From: Pseudomonas sp. MYb185
GTDB taxonomy: Bacteria; Pseudomonadota; Gammaproteobacteria; Pseudomonadales; Pseudomonadaceae
Length of the DNA: 64,000 bases
NCBI RefSeq assembly: GCF_002979975.1
Contig: NZ_PCQD01000002.1
Span: forward strand, 62,001 to 126,000
Direction of reading: 5' to 3'
Shown here one piece after another: positions 31,461-40,383 of the stretch (position 1 is the first letter of the stretch; every line of letters starts with the position of its first letter). The notes below the pieces were generated by a model, which saw only the letters and a list, made by a program, of their open reading frames with translations, had not been told where the DNA came from and ran no database searches. The position numbers and the translations under genes are program-made.

Positions 31461-32477
31461 TTAGGTAAACACCTCGTCCAGTGTTCGGGCGTCCAGAATA
31501 TTGTCTGCCCAGCGCTCCAGGTCAGCTGAGCTGGCCTCCTGCAGGCGTTGCTGGGTAACTGCGTCCAGCGGACCAAAGCGGCGGGTCAACAGACGTTGCA
31601 GGACACTCTGCTCCCCTTCCTTACGTCCTTGCTCCAGTCCTTGCTCCAGTCCTCGCTCTAGCCCTTGCTGCAATCCCTGTTCCTTCCAGTTCCTCGTCCA
31701 GCTCTTGCTCTGTTCTGAAAGCATGGTGCTGATCTCCTGCAACTCATTCAACTGCTCAAAGTTTATACCATCCATTCTTGACGGAAGCAGCACCCGCTTG
31801 ATCCATACGATGAAGTTCCGGCGCAGGCTCATTTGCTCTGGCAGCGTCAGCCAGTCGATCAGACGGCTCAGCAGCTGTTGCATGTCCTCCGGGGTGCGGC
31901 TGTTTTCCAGGCCGAACAGTGCTGCAACCAGGTTACGCACCTGAGGTATGGGGGCGTCGGCATAGGCATTTTCATCCAGCAACAGGTACTGCAGGCTTGG
32001 ACGGTATTGATCCAGACCACCGGGTACCCGGTCAATCAGGTCGTCAATACTGGTGGTGGCCTGCCAGGAGTGCTCGCCATTGTAGAGCACTATGGGCAAC
32101 ACCGGCGGCAGCTTGCCAGTACTGGTCAGTTCTCCGCCCTTGACCAGATCCTCATAAAGCAGCCCGAGGTAGGTAAGAATGCGTAACGCCATATAGCGAT
32201 CGATGGAGGACTGAAATTCCAGCAGCAGGTAGATATAGAGCCAGCGCTCGTCATCAGCCCAGCGTACCCGCCAGATGATGTCGTCTTCCCGCTCACGCAG
32301 GTCGCTGGATACATAGCTGTCGGGAACACGACTCAGGGTGCTGAAATCCAGCTGCTCCACCCAGGGTTGATCGATATAGCCACGCAGCAGGTCTGCGACC
32401 ATTTCCGGGTGGCTGAACAGGAGTTTGTAGCTGCGGTCATGTCCGTTGTGCTGGGGTGCCTGACGTTTCCGCGCCAT
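31461..32477 (-). CDS. Rpn/YhgA-like recombination-promoting nuclease family protein
   Basis: 338 residues of the RpnA-E (YhgA-like, PD-(D/E)XK) family. The N-terminal HDRSYKLLFSHPEMVADLLR is the family hallmark, the nuclease core includes LREREDDIIWRVRW and YLLLEFQSSIDRYMALRI (putative E-x-Q catalytic strand), and a C-terminal hydrophilic tail has a short Gln/Gly/Leu repeat (GLQQGLERGLEQGLEQGR). E. coli Rpn proteins cut DNA and stimulate RecA-independent recombination; some homologues act in phage defence. The gene interrupts the tad locus, between tadE and the pprB-like gene, and is flanked by direct copies of a REP-like element. Confidence 0.92.
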   Translation of the reverse strand: MARKRQAPQHNGHDRSYKLLFSHPEMVADLLRGYIDQPWVEQLDFSTLSRVPDSYVSSDLREREDDIIWRVRWADDERWLYIYLLLEFQSSIDRYMALRILTYLGLLYEDLVKGGELTSTGKLPPVLPIVLYNGEHSWQATTSIDDLIDRVPGGLDQYRPSLQYLLLDENAYADAPIPQVRNLVAALFGLENSRTPEDMQQLLSRLIDWLTLPEQMSLRRNFIVWIKRVLLPSRMDGINFEQLNELQEISTMLSEQSKSWTRNWKEQGLQQGLERGLEQGLEQGRKEGEQSVLQRLLTRRFGPLDAVTQQRLQEASSADLERWADNILDARTLDEVFT

Positions 32478-32592
32478 GGGCTGTCTCCATGTGAATCAGG
32501 GTGGACAGCATTGGTGCTCATGTGGCGGTGATCAAGCGCTCGATTGAAGGAATGTGCAGGAACTCTCAATCCGTGAGGGCACGACGCGCCGA

Positions 32593-32622
32593 CCCCGTCG
32601 TCGAGCAGGCGCTCGACAACCC
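32593..32622 (+). repeat. REP-like element, right flank of the Rpn gene
   Basis: Nearly identical to 31411-31441 (one base difference within CCCCGTCG[C/T]CGAGCAGG) and in the same orientation, about 115 bases upstream of the Rpn start codon. Rest of the 32478-32669 gap: no other feature seen. Confidence 0.8.
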
Positions 32623-32669
32623 AGGTTCAGCGCCACTCATTGAGTTGGTGCTCGCCCGTACTTCAACAA

Positions 32670-33407
32670 CTACCGGCGCCCACCCAAAGCCAGTGCCAGC
32701 AGGGTGCGGTTGTGCATGTTGGTTGCTCGCAATATCTGGGAGACGTAGAGCTTGACGGTGTTTTCCGAGATTCCCAGCTCGCAGGAGATCTGGTAGTTGG
32801 TCAGCCCCTGGGCCAGCAGTTCGGCCACTTCGACCTGACGTGGGGATAGCTTGGTACAGCCTGGCAGGTCGGTCACCGACAGCTTGCCGGCAGCGGGTTC
32901 CGGCTCGGCGGGAAGCGGGTTGCCACTCAGGGTTTCCACGCCCTGTTGCAGCTCCTGTAGAGAGTGGCTCATTTCCTTGAGCCGATCGCCAATCGCGCCC
33001 AGCTTCTGCTCTGCAGCGCGCTGGCGTACCGCAGCTTGCAGCCGCTTGACACCCTCCAGCAATGCCTGCAGGTCCAATGGCTTCTGGTAGTAGTCGGAAA
33101 TACCTGCACGCAAGGCATCGATGACGTCTTCCTTGTCGGCGTCACCGGTAAACAGAATGCTCTCGAAAGGCCGCTCCTTGGGCTTGGTTCTGTCCAGCGT
33201 CCGGATCAGCTCGATACCATTGATACCCGGCATCCGGTAGTCGCTCAACACCAGACCAATACCCTCATCTTCATGGAACAGTTTGATTGCCTCTGTGGCA
33301 TCAATACAGCTGACGCACACCATTCCATGCGACTCCAGAAACTCCTTCAACTCTTCGACAATGAACAGCTCATTGTCGACAATCAGTACTTTATTCAAAT
33401 CATTCAT
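32670..33407 (-). CDS. pprB: PprB-like LuxR-family response regulator
   Basis: 245-residue two-component regulator. The receiver (1-125) has the phosphorylatable Asp in LVLSDYRMPGINGIELIR and the Lys of YYQKPLD; a helical linker (coiled-coil, about 130-165) leads to a C-terminal LuxR/NarL helix-turn-helix (LSPRQVEVAELLAQGLTNYQ to GISENTVKLYVSQILR). It sits beside tadE/tadG and a PprA-like kinase, as PprB does in P. aeruginosa, where it activates flp-tad, cupE and bapA genes. The orthology is inferred from position and architecture, not computed. Confidence 0.82.
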   Translation of the reverse strand: MNDLNKVLIVDNELFIVEELKEFLESHGMVCVSCIDATEAIKLFHEDEGIGLVLSDYRMPGINGIELIRTLDRTKPKERPFESILFTGDADKEDVIDALRAGISDYYQKPLDLQALLEGVKRLQAAVRQRAAEQKLGAIGDRLKEMSHSLQELQQGVETLSGNPLPAEPEPAAGKLSVTDLPGCTKLSPRQVEVAELLAQGLTNYQISCELGISENTVKLYVSQILRATNMHNRTLLALALGGRR

Positions 33408-33642
33408 GTTACCGCCAACTCCACCCGGCCCACCCGGCCTGCGCTTGTCAAACAGGCCAACAGCCAGACCAAGAACGCTGAAAAACGCAGGATTGCGGCC
33501 ATTCTAGCGCACCGATGATCAACGTACGGATAATTTATGATTCAACATCTTGAATGAATCCTCGGCCCTCGCCGAGGCTCAGGTTGTCCGGGCCATACGC
33601 AGAAACCTCAAGTAAACGCCATTCGGAGCAGACCCTGAACGA

Positions 33643-34026
33643 TCAGCTCATCGGGCGCTCCGGGAACAGCTTCTGCAGCACGCTGACCAGATGGTCGTAG
33701 TGGATCGGCTTGGGCAGAAAGTCCACCGCGCCATTGCGGAACAGGGTGATCACATCGTCCATGTCAGCGTGACCCGAGGTGATGATCACCGGTACGCTGT
33801 CCTTCCCCTCGTTATGCTCGGCCAATATCTGCAGCAGGCGCAGACCGCTCTGGTCCGGCATGCGCAGGTCGGAAATGATGAGTTTGATATCCGCATGCTG
33901 GTCCAGCGCGGCCAGCGCCTCACTGGCGTTGTGTGCGCACAGGCAAGAAAAACCAAGCTGTACCATCAACTCCTCCAGCTCGATCAGAATATCCTCATCG
34001 TCATCAATCAATAGAATCTTTTTCAC
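33643..34026 (-). CDS. Single-domain response regulator (receiver only)
   Basis: 127 residues from GTG 34026 (KKILLIDDDEDILIELEELM); a longer frame to 34197 overlaps the kinase gene and carries no receiver sequence. Acidic pair DDDED, phosphorylation Asp in LIISDLRMPDQSG, conserved T/S in VIITSGHADMDD and Lys in DFLPKPIHYD. No output domain. It lies between the kinase and the PprB-like regulator, all on the minus strand, so it may be a phosphate sink or relay, or act through protein contact. Such a gene is not part of the canonical pprAB arrangement as I know it. Confidence 0.88.
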   Translation of the reverse strand: MKKILLIDDDEDILIELEELMVQLGFSCLCAHNASEALAALDQHADIKLIISDLRMPDQSGLRLLQILAEHNEGKDSVPVIITSGHADMDDVITLFRNGAVDFLPKPIHYDHLVSVLQKLFPERPMS

Positions 34027-34153
34027 CGGTGGCTCACTCTTCAACGAATGATGGACCCGAGCGTCAAAGGCCTGCGCAACACCTGCCGCATAGCCGACGC
34101 TCCCCAAAAAATGCCACAGCATTACCCATCCATATGACCGGCAACAGCATGCT

Positions 34154-36883
34154 TTATCTTTCAATCTCCCCCAGTTGGAGCTCGGGTTGGTCCACATCCC
34201 TCGCCCGCAAAACTATGGAAAAGCGCGCTCCCTGCCCGGTATTCTCCACCGTGAGTTCGCCACGCATCTGGTGGATGATGCCGTAACTGACCGACAGGCC
34301 CAGCCCCGTACCTTCACCCACCGGCTTGGTGGTCACGAAGGGCTCAAACACCCGGTGCAGCAGTTCCGGGCTGATCCCTCCGCCATTGTCTTCAATCTCG
34401 ATGATCACCGTACCTCCACGCTCCCTGGCGCGAGCCTTGACCCAGGGCTGATGATCAGGCTCGCGGTTGCGACGCTCATTCACCGCGTACTGCGCGTTCA
34501 ACAGCAGGTTGATCAGCACCTGCTCCAGACGGTCATGATGGCCTTTGATAACGCCCACGGGTGACAGTTCCATTTCCAGAGCGATGCCTTTCTGCAGCAT
34601 CCCTTCGTATACCAGGGATACCGCCTCCTCCAGCGATTTTACGGGATCGAACAGCACACCCCGGCTCTCCGAGCGACGTCCGAATATGCGCACATGATCG
34701 ACGATCTTCGATGCTCGATTTACCTGGTTCTCCACCCGTTTGAGCTTTTCCCTGAGGTATTCGATGGTCATTCCGTCATTATCCAGACGCTTGCCGAGAT
34801 TGGTCAGCGCCATGCGCATCACCGTCAGAGGCTGATTCATCTCGTGCGCCAGGCCGGTGGCCATTTCCCCGAGGGTGGCCATCTTCGCGCTTTGGTACAT
34901 CTGCTCCCGCGCATCATGGATTTCCGTATCGTCACGCCCGACTGCCTGCACCTCGATCAACCGGCCCTCCTCATCGAAGACACCACGCTCGACCCATACC
35001 CACCAGGCACGGCGTTTACCCGGCAACTGCGGGCAGAACTCCATATTGCTCACCGGAGCCTCCGGCGTCATGCGTGCCAGGCGCCGCAACACCGCTTGGC
35101 GGTCTTCGGGTAACAGGAATTGCCCCAGATCGATACCCTCCAACGGTGCTTCCTCCAGCCCCAGGGCCTCGACCATGGGGCGGTTGGCGAAGGTCAGTGT
35201 CAGGTCGGGCAGGTAGCGGCAGATGATGGCGGGCGAGTCCTCGACCAGAATCCGATAACGTTCCTCGCTCTTGCGTACCTTTTCCGAAGCCTGGGTGGCC
35301 TCGGTCACATCCATCAGCAGCCCGACCACTTCGACCGGAGTGCCCTCGGCGTCACGCAGCAGCTTGGCTTCATCCAGCAGCCAGTGCCAGGCATGTTGAC
35401 GATCCCTGACCCGATAGCGGCTGCTGGCATAGCCGGTCTGCAACAGGGTTCGCGTGCGGTCGTAATACAGGTCCCGGTCGTCCGGATGGATAAAGCTGGC
35501 GAAGCTGTTGTCCTGCAGGTCCTTCAACGTCCAGCCCAGCAAGCGAGACAGGCTGGCGCTGCAGAACTCGAAGGTCAGCGCACCGCCCTCGTAGCGCTGC
35601 ACGAAGATCACCGCCGGCGCATTGTCCAGCAGCCCTTCCAACCGCGCCCTGGCGGTCGCGGTCTCGGCCTGCAATTGGCGCAGGTCGCTGATGTTGATCG
35701 CGTAGCCGATCACCTTACGCTCGCGCTTGCCCAGCGCCTCGGCGCGTAAGCGGAACCAGTGCTCCTCCCCATCGGCGCTACGCAGACGAACCACTTGACT
35801 GAAGGCCTGGCCCCGCTCTACTGCCCCTTCCAGTCGCCATCTTATCTGCTCACGATCAAGCGGAGCGAGCATGGCCAGGGCGTCTTCCAGCGCCAGGGTG
35901 CCGGCGGCGTCCAACTGCAAGCCCAGCATCGCGGCCAGGCTCGGTGCCAGGCTGATGCGCTGGGTCGAGGCGTGAAACTCCCACCAACCGCTATCCAGGA
36001 TCTGCTGCACTACAGCATGGCGCTGCAGGCTCCGCTGTAATGTCAAGTGGCGCACGCTCGAGCTCAGCGGGGCAGCGAACAACATCAGCATGGCGACCCA
36101 GTCCGCCTCAGTGAAGAAAGGTACCTGGCGCTGGGTGTCCACTCCGGCAACCACCAGCCAGGCCTGGACACCATCATGCTCCCGATAGGGGACCAGCCAG
36201 GCACGCTCAGTGCTTCTCCAGCACAGCCATACCTGAGGCTTGGCCTGGTCTGCACTCTGCAACAGGCACTGCAGATCGTCATCCTCCCAGGGAAAGGGCT
36301 CACTGCCCGGCAGGCCACACTGGGCATACAGCGACCAGCTCCGTCCGCCGGGCAGCAACAGCCCCAGCCAGGGCGCCTGCAAACGCAGCGCCAGGCCCTC
36401 CAGCCACTCCACGGTCAGGCCATGCATATGGCCCGGCGGGGCCTCACGCATGCGTATGGCCTGGCTCACCGAGAAATCCAGCACCTGACGCCGGCGTTCC
36501 TCATGCTGTAACCGCAGGACCAGCGCGGTATTGTCCAACAGGCACAGCAACCAGCCCTGCGCATTGGGTAGCAAACCACCCTGGAAATACAGTGATTCAC
36601 CGCTGCGGGCACGCAGGACCACGGATGACAGCTGCGCCGGCCAGTGCTCCGGCGAGCCGCTTATCTCGGCCAGCGGCTGCGCCAGGCAACCAGCCAGGGG
36701 AACCGGACCGATCAACAAGCCATCGGGCAGCAGGCGCCGCAGCTCCGGGCTGGCATCGACCACCCGGCCCTGCACATCCAGCTGGAACCAGCACCCACCG
36801 GAGCCCTGCAGCAACTGCGGGGCAGCAGCCTTGCCGGACGATTCATTCTTTCTGCCCCGATGCCAGAACCAGTTCATGTTCAA
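34154..36883 (-). CDS. pprA: PprA-like multi-PAS sensor histidine kinase
   Basis: 909-residue cytosolic hybrid-less kinase with no membrane helix. A GAF-like region (about 130-290) precedes PAS/PAC domains (about 290-400, 410-530, 540-660; e.g. LLDNAPAVIFVQ and SFASFIHPDDRDLY). The HisKA H-box is TGLAHEMNQPLTVMRM, the N-box LINLLLNAQYAVNERR, and the ATP lid IEDNGGGISPELLHRVF with TTKPVGEGTGLGLSVSYGII. Matches P. aeruginosa PprA (about 920 residues) in size, PAS content and locus. Expected to phosphorylate the neighbouring regulators. Divergent from the prepilin peptidase gene. Confidence 0.85.
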   Translation of the reverse strand: MNMNWFWHRGRKNESSGKAAAPQLLQGSGGCWFQLDVQGRVVDASPELRRLLPDGLLIGPVPLAGCLAQPLAEISGSPEHWPAQLSSVVLRARSGESLYFQGGLLPNAQGWLLCLLDNTALVLRLQHEERRRQVLDFSVSQAIRMREAPPGHMHGLTVEWLEGLALRLQAPWLGLLLPGGRSWSLYAQCGLPGSEPFPWEDDDLQCLLQSADQAKPQVWLCWRSTERAWLVPYREHDGVQAWLVVAGVDTQRQVPFFTEADWVAMLMLFAAPLSSSVRHLTLQRSLQRHAVVQQILDSGWWEFHASTQRISLAPSLAAMLGLQLDAAGTLALEDALAMLAPLDREQIRWRLEGAVERGQAFSQVVRLRSADGEEHWFRLRAEALGKRERKVIGYAINISDLRQLQAETATARARLEGLLDNAPAVIFVQRYEGGALTFEFCSASLSRLLGWTLKDLQDNSFASFIHPDDRDLYYDRTRTLLQTGYASSRYRVRDRQHAWHWLLDEAKLLRDAEGTPVEVVGLLMDVTEATQASEKVRKSEERYRILVEDSPAIICRYLPDLTLTFANRPMVEALGLEEAPLEGIDLGQFLLPEDRQAVLRRLARMTPEAPVSNMEFCPQLPGKRRAWWVWVERGVFDEEGRLIEVQAVGRDDTEIHDAREQMYQSAKMATLGEMATGLAHEMNQPLTVMRMALTNLGKRLDNDGMTIEYLREKLKRVENQVNRASKIVDHVRIFGRRSESRGVLFDPVKSLEEAVSLVYEGMLQKGIALEMELSPVGVIKGHHDRLEQVLINLLLNAQYAVNERRNREPDHQPWVKARARERGGTVIIEIEDNGGGISPELLHRVFEPFVTTKPVGEGTGLGLSVSYGIIHQMRGELTVENTGQGARFSIVLRARDVDQPELQLGEIER

Positions 36884-37434
36884 TTACTCCTGTACCTACC
36901 GCCATCAGAAGCTGGCAAAGGCAACGAAGCCGCGGCACAGGTTGAGTCGATACTCACCCGTACAAGAGAATTGCTTGGGGAATCATTGCCTTGCAGCTTT
37001 CTCATCGTCCTGCCAGCGACAGCCGGATGGCACTGAGGCATTGGTCATTTATAAATGCGGGATCTGCGAAGGCCACCGTGACTGACAAACCAACCGGTGT
37101 CACCTGTCAGCCAATATCGGGTAGCGAGATAGAACGCCTGCCATCGACCCATGTGATAGCTGACAGCTTTGCCATATGCCCAGCACCACCCGTGTTTTGA
37201 ACTACTCATCATCAACTGCCGTATTCATCTGCCACATTGCGAAGATCATCACTGACGCAAAAAAGCAGCCACTGGAATGCCTGCGAGACTGCCGAAAGCA
37301 TTCTAAGGTGCGCAAACCAGCGGGACATTATGCAATTAGTACTAAGCAGATCGATTTAAGCCGATGTGATAACTATCCTGCTCCGGCCAATCGCCTACCA
37401 TGTGGCTCCATTCTGAGCGATCAACGGATGCCCC
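36884..37434. other. 550-base noncoding region between pprA-like and prepilin peptidase genes
   Basis: Divergent intergenic region, AT-rich in 37180-37380. Frames that cross it are low quality, lack ribosome-binding sites or simply run antisense from the kinase. It must contain promoters for both flanking genes; I find no confident -35/-10 pair, sigma-54 site, or terminator. Long enough to hide a small RNA or a binding-site cluster. Confidence 0.5.
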
Positions 37435-37929
37435 ATGCTGCAAACCGCAACAGCCTGCCTGGCCTCGGCGAGCCTGCTCATCTGGGCACTGTTGTGCGCC
37501 ATCCAGGATAGCCAGCACAAGCGCATCAGCAATTGGCTGACCCTGGCACCTGCTGCGCTGGCCGCAGGGTGGCTGCTCTGGCACGGTCAAAGCCTGACCG
37601 GCAACGCTCCAGCAACAGTCCTGCCGGGCCTGGTGGTGGCTCTGGCGCTCAGTCTGCCGGGCTATATGGGTGGCAGTATGGGCGCCGGCGACGTCAAACT
37701 GCTCGCCGCCCTGGCGCTGGCCAGCAGCCCGCTGCATGTGCTCGGCAGTATCGCCGGTGCCGCCATCGGCATGCTGGCCTGGACCCTCGGCGGCCCGGCC
37801 CTCTGGCAGCGGCTGCCTGCCAACGCCCGGCACCGGCTGAAACTACTGGACCCCAGCCAGAAGGACGGACTGCCCTACGCCCCGTTCTTCTTCTGCGGCT
37901 TGCTGACCACTATCTTCATCCTCGCGTAA
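37435..37929 (+). CDS. fppA: Prepilin peptidase, A24 family (FppA/TadV/CpaA-like)
   Basis: Inner-membrane aspartic protease of 164 residues that cleaves Flp and TadE-type prepilins. It lacks the methylase domain of PilD, as FppA/TadV proteins do. Catalytic Asp residues are in CAIQDSQHKRISNWL (near residue 24) and in GGSMGAGDVKLLAAL (GxGD, near residue 80). About five hydrophobic segments. Located beside pprA/pprB as FppA in P. aeruginosa and upstream of the tad operon on the opposite strand. Confidence 0.92.
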   Translation: MLQTATACLASASLLIWALLCAIQDSQHKRISNWLTLAPAALAAGWLLWHGQSLTGNAPATVLPGLVVALALSLPGYMGGSMGAGDVKLLAALALASSPLHVLGSIAGAAIGMLAWTLGGPALWQRLPANARHRLKLLDPSQKDGLPYAPFFFCGLLTTIFILA

Positions 37930-37935
37930 CCAGCC

Positions 37936-38015
37936 GGGTTGTCGAGCCCCCGCTCGACGACGGGTTTGTGTGGTGCTGCAGGTAATGCAGGCGTAGCGCA
38001 GGCGCACTACACCCC
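37936..38015. repeat. Two REP-like elements between fppA and the tad operon end
   Basis: 37936-37964 carries the GTCGAG...CTCGAC palindrome in opposite orientation to the copies at 31411 and 32593. 37988-38015 is a copy of the arm at 8574 (one base change, CACTAC for CGCTAC). They lie between the convergent fppA and DUF3613 genes. Confidence 0.75.
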
Positions 38016-38069
38016 GGACTCGCGGAGCGGGACGCTACATCCAAAATACCGCCCCAGGCAACATCACTG

Positions 38070-38363
38070 TCAACGCTCAAAGCTGCCGCCATCGTCCTGG
38101 CCGAAGTATTCCGGGATCGGGTGGCTGTAGCTGTCCAGCAGGCGCTGCATGCTCAGCTCGCGTTCAGCAGGTGTCGCGGTCTGCACGCGCTGGCGGGCGG
38201 CGGCGTTGCCTTCGCGCTGCAATTGCAGCCACATCTCGGTCTGCCCCTCGGGCCGCTCCGCCACCAGCGGTGCCGCAGTATCGCCGGCGACCAGGGCGCA
38301 GGAAGTAACCGCCATGGCCACACCGGCCAGTATCCGGGTATACATAGTCATCTCATCCTTCAT
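38070..38363 (-). CDS. DUF3613-type small exported protein of the tad operon
   Basis: 97 residues from ATG 38363, which overlaps the tadD stop (ATGA). A signal peptide (TRILAGVAMAVTSCALVAG) is followed by a short domain with TEMWLQLQREGNAAARQRVQ and ELSMQRLLDSYSHPIPEYFG, typical of the DUF3613 proteins found at the end of pseudomonad tad operons (position of PA4298). Function unknown; probably periplasmic. Last gene of the rcpC-to-DUF3613 operon. Confidence 0.82.
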   Translation of the reverse strand: MKDEMTMYTRILAGVAMAVTSCALVAGDTAAPLVAERPEGQTEMWLQLQREGNAAARQRVQTATPAERELSMQRLLDSYSHPIPEYFGQDDGGSFER

Positions 38364-39508
38364 TCGGGTTGACACTGCATGACCGTCAGCCCAGGCGTAC
38401 TGGCCTCCGTTGAACGGCACACAATGGGACGAGCACCAGCAGATGGTGCCGGCTGCGCGTCGTGGATCGACTCAGGCATATCGCCGGCCACCGTCGTAGC
38501 TTGCTCTCCGGACCAGGCGCGCACGGCAGCCGACAGCGACATCGGCGCCACATTGCGCGCTGACGACGCCGACTCTGTGACGAACGCACGGAGCGGGGCT
38601 GGCGTTGGCACAGCAACCGGAGCAGGTGCCGCTGCCGGGGTTGGCGCAGCAACCGGAACCGAAGCAGCTGCAGCCACAGACTCACCCGCTGGCGCGGTCG
38701 CTGACCGCACCAGCGGGCCTGCCGCCGCCGGGGTGGGCAACGAAGCCAGCGCTGCTGCCATCCCCGCTGGCTCCGGCGTGGCCAACAGCTGGCCATCCGG
38801 GGCCTTGGTGGACGTCAACGCCCTGGCATCCTGCTCACGCATATCCCTGGCACGTTGCTCGGCACGCTTGAAGTCCTCACTGCTCAGGCCCCTGGCGCTG
38901 ACCAGCTCGCGCGCGCCCTGCCAGTTACCCTGATATACCAATAGCACCAGCATATTCTGTGCCGCACGCCTGGAGTTCCCGTCCAGTTCCATGGCGGTCA
39001 GCAATTCGAAGCGCGCCTCAGGCAACTGCCGCTGGTTCATGTACACCACGCCCAGATCGTTGCGGATCGTCTCGTTGGCTGGCGACAGGCTGGCGGCGGC
39101 GCGCAGGTGCTGCTGCGCCTGCGGGTAGTTCCGCCGGCTGGCTTCGATCTGCCCCAACCCATGCTGCGCATCAGCCACCAAACAGCTGTACAGCAGGCTG
39201 CCGTACAGCGCCTGCGCCTCATCGACGTGGCCCAACAGACGCAGCAGGCGAGCCTTGCTCAGACGTACCTGGGGTATATCGCTGGGCAGCCGTTCGAGGT
39301 TGGCCAGCGCCGCATGCCAGCGGCGCTCATTGGCCATTTCCTGGGACAGCCCCAGTACCAGCTCCTGATCGGCGGTCAGTGGCTCACAGCGCTTCGGCGG
39401 ACTGATATCCTGCTCCACCCGCCAATGCGACAGACTCGGCTCATTGGCGCTACTGGCGCACCCAACCAAGCTCCCAGCCAGCAGCAGCACCGTAGCGACT
39501 CGTCTCAT
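38360..39508 (-). CDS. tadD: TadD-like TPR lipoprotein
   Basis: 382 residues from ATG 39508, overlapping the tadC stop (ATGA). The lipoprotein signal is RRVATVLLLAGSLVGC (lipobox LVGC). TPR repeats follow (about 60-230: RLLGHVDEAQALYGSLL, NYPQAQQHLRAAASLSPA, NDLGVVYMNQRQLPEARFEL). The last 130 residues are Ala/Pro/Val-rich and look disordered (a run such as PAPVAVPTPAPLRAF). TadD is a periplasmic, outer-membrane-attached pilotin-like assembly factor for the secretin. The open frame upstream to 39739 lies within tadC. Confidence 0.88.
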   Translation of the reverse strand: MRRVATVLLLAGSLVGCASSANEPSLSHWRVEQDISPPKRCEPLTADQELVLGLSQEMANERRWHAALANLERLPSDIPQVRLSKARLLRLLGHVDEAQALYGSLLYSCLVADAQHGLGQIEASRRNYPQAQQHLRAAASLSPANETIRNDLGVVYMNQRQLPEARFELLTAMELDGNSRRAAQNMLVLLVYQGNWQGARELVSARGLSSEDFKRAEQRARDMREQDARALTSTKAPDGQLLATPEPAGMAAALASLPTPAAAGPLVRSATAPAGESVAAAASVPVAAPTPAAAPAPVAVPTPAPLRAFVTESASSARNVAPMSLSAAVRAWSGEQATTVAGDMPESIHDAQPAPSAGARPIVCRSTEASTPGLTVMQCQPE

Positions 39509-40383
39509 CCCATATCTCCCAACGCCTGAATAATTGCCACGAAGCCCGGGCCAGCCAGTACGATCAACAGCGCCGGGAACAGAAACAGCATCATCACCAC
39601 GGACATCTTCGCCGACATCTTGGATACCCGCTCCTGCAGCGTGGTCATCCGCCGGTCGTCCAGCAGCTCCTTCAATGACAGCAACGAGGCCATCGCCCCA
39701 CCGCCCTGGTACACCAACTGCTCGAGAATCGCGAAGCAATCGGTCATGTCGTCCACCTGCATCAATACCGCCACATCACGCAGCTCCCGCCCCAGCTCCA
39801 GCCCCGCATCCACGCGGGCCAGCACCTGGCGCAGCTCCCGGGACATCTGCGGCAGAATGCGCTGCCCATCGCTGGCCAGCACCCGCAGCGCCTGCTCCAC
39901 GGTCATGCCGACATCGAACAGCATGCGCAGCATGGGGATCATCAGCGACACTTCCTGAGCCAACTGCTCCTGCCGCCGCGCCACCCTGGCTGCCAGTACC
40001 CGCTTGGGAACCAGATAACCGACCGCGAAGGCGAAGAACGGCGCCAGCCAGGGCATGGCCGGTGGCTCGTCCATGTTCAACTGGATGAACAGCACCGCCA
40101 GCGTCAGCAGCAACGGCACAGTGATCTGCATGATGAAGAACAGCGTGCGCCGCTGGCTGCTGCGCCAGCCCAGCTGGTTCAGCAGTATCACGGTTTCCGG
40201 ATCGGACTTGCCCAGCCGCTCCGCGCCACTGCGCTCGCCCAGGTGCTGCAGCGCCGAACCGGCACGGCCGCCGCCCAGACGGGCCATCATGCGTCGCGCA
40301 ACCAACTGTTCGCGTATCACGCTGTACAACATCAGGCCGCCGGCCAGCAGCAGCAACAATGCACTGAGCAATAACGGATTCAT
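39505..40383 (-). CDS. tadC: Tad pilus inner-membrane platform protein TadC
   Basis: 292 residues from ATG 40383 (ATGA overlap with tadB stop). Type II secretion F-domain: N-terminal helix (LLLSALLLLLAGGLMLYSVI), two central helices, and the F domain with EVSLMIPMLRMLFDVGMTVE and VYQGGGAMASLLSLKELLDD, plus the C-terminal helix LFLFPALLIVLAGPGFVAII. Works with TadB as the pilus platform over the TadA ATPase. Confidence 0.93.
   Translation of the reverse strand: MNPLLLSALLLLLAGGLMLYSVIREQLVARRMMARLGGGRAGSALQHLGERSGAERLGKSDPETVILLNQLGWRSSQRRTLFFIMQITVPLLLTLAVLFIQLNMDEPPAMPWLAPFFAFAVGYLVPKRVLAARVARRQEQLAQEVSLMIPMLRMLFDVGMTVEQALRVLASDGQRILPQMSRELRQVLARVDAGLELGRELRDVAVLMQVDDMTDCFAILEQLVYQGGGAMASLLSLKELLDDRRMTTLQERVSKMSAKMSVVMMLFLFPALLIVLAGPGFVAIIQALGDMG

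Noticed and set aside
34027..34197. N-terminal extension of the receiver-only regulator
   Set aside because: The extension is non-conserved-looking, overlaps the kinase 3' end and lacks receiver features; GTG 34026 begins at the first receiver strand.
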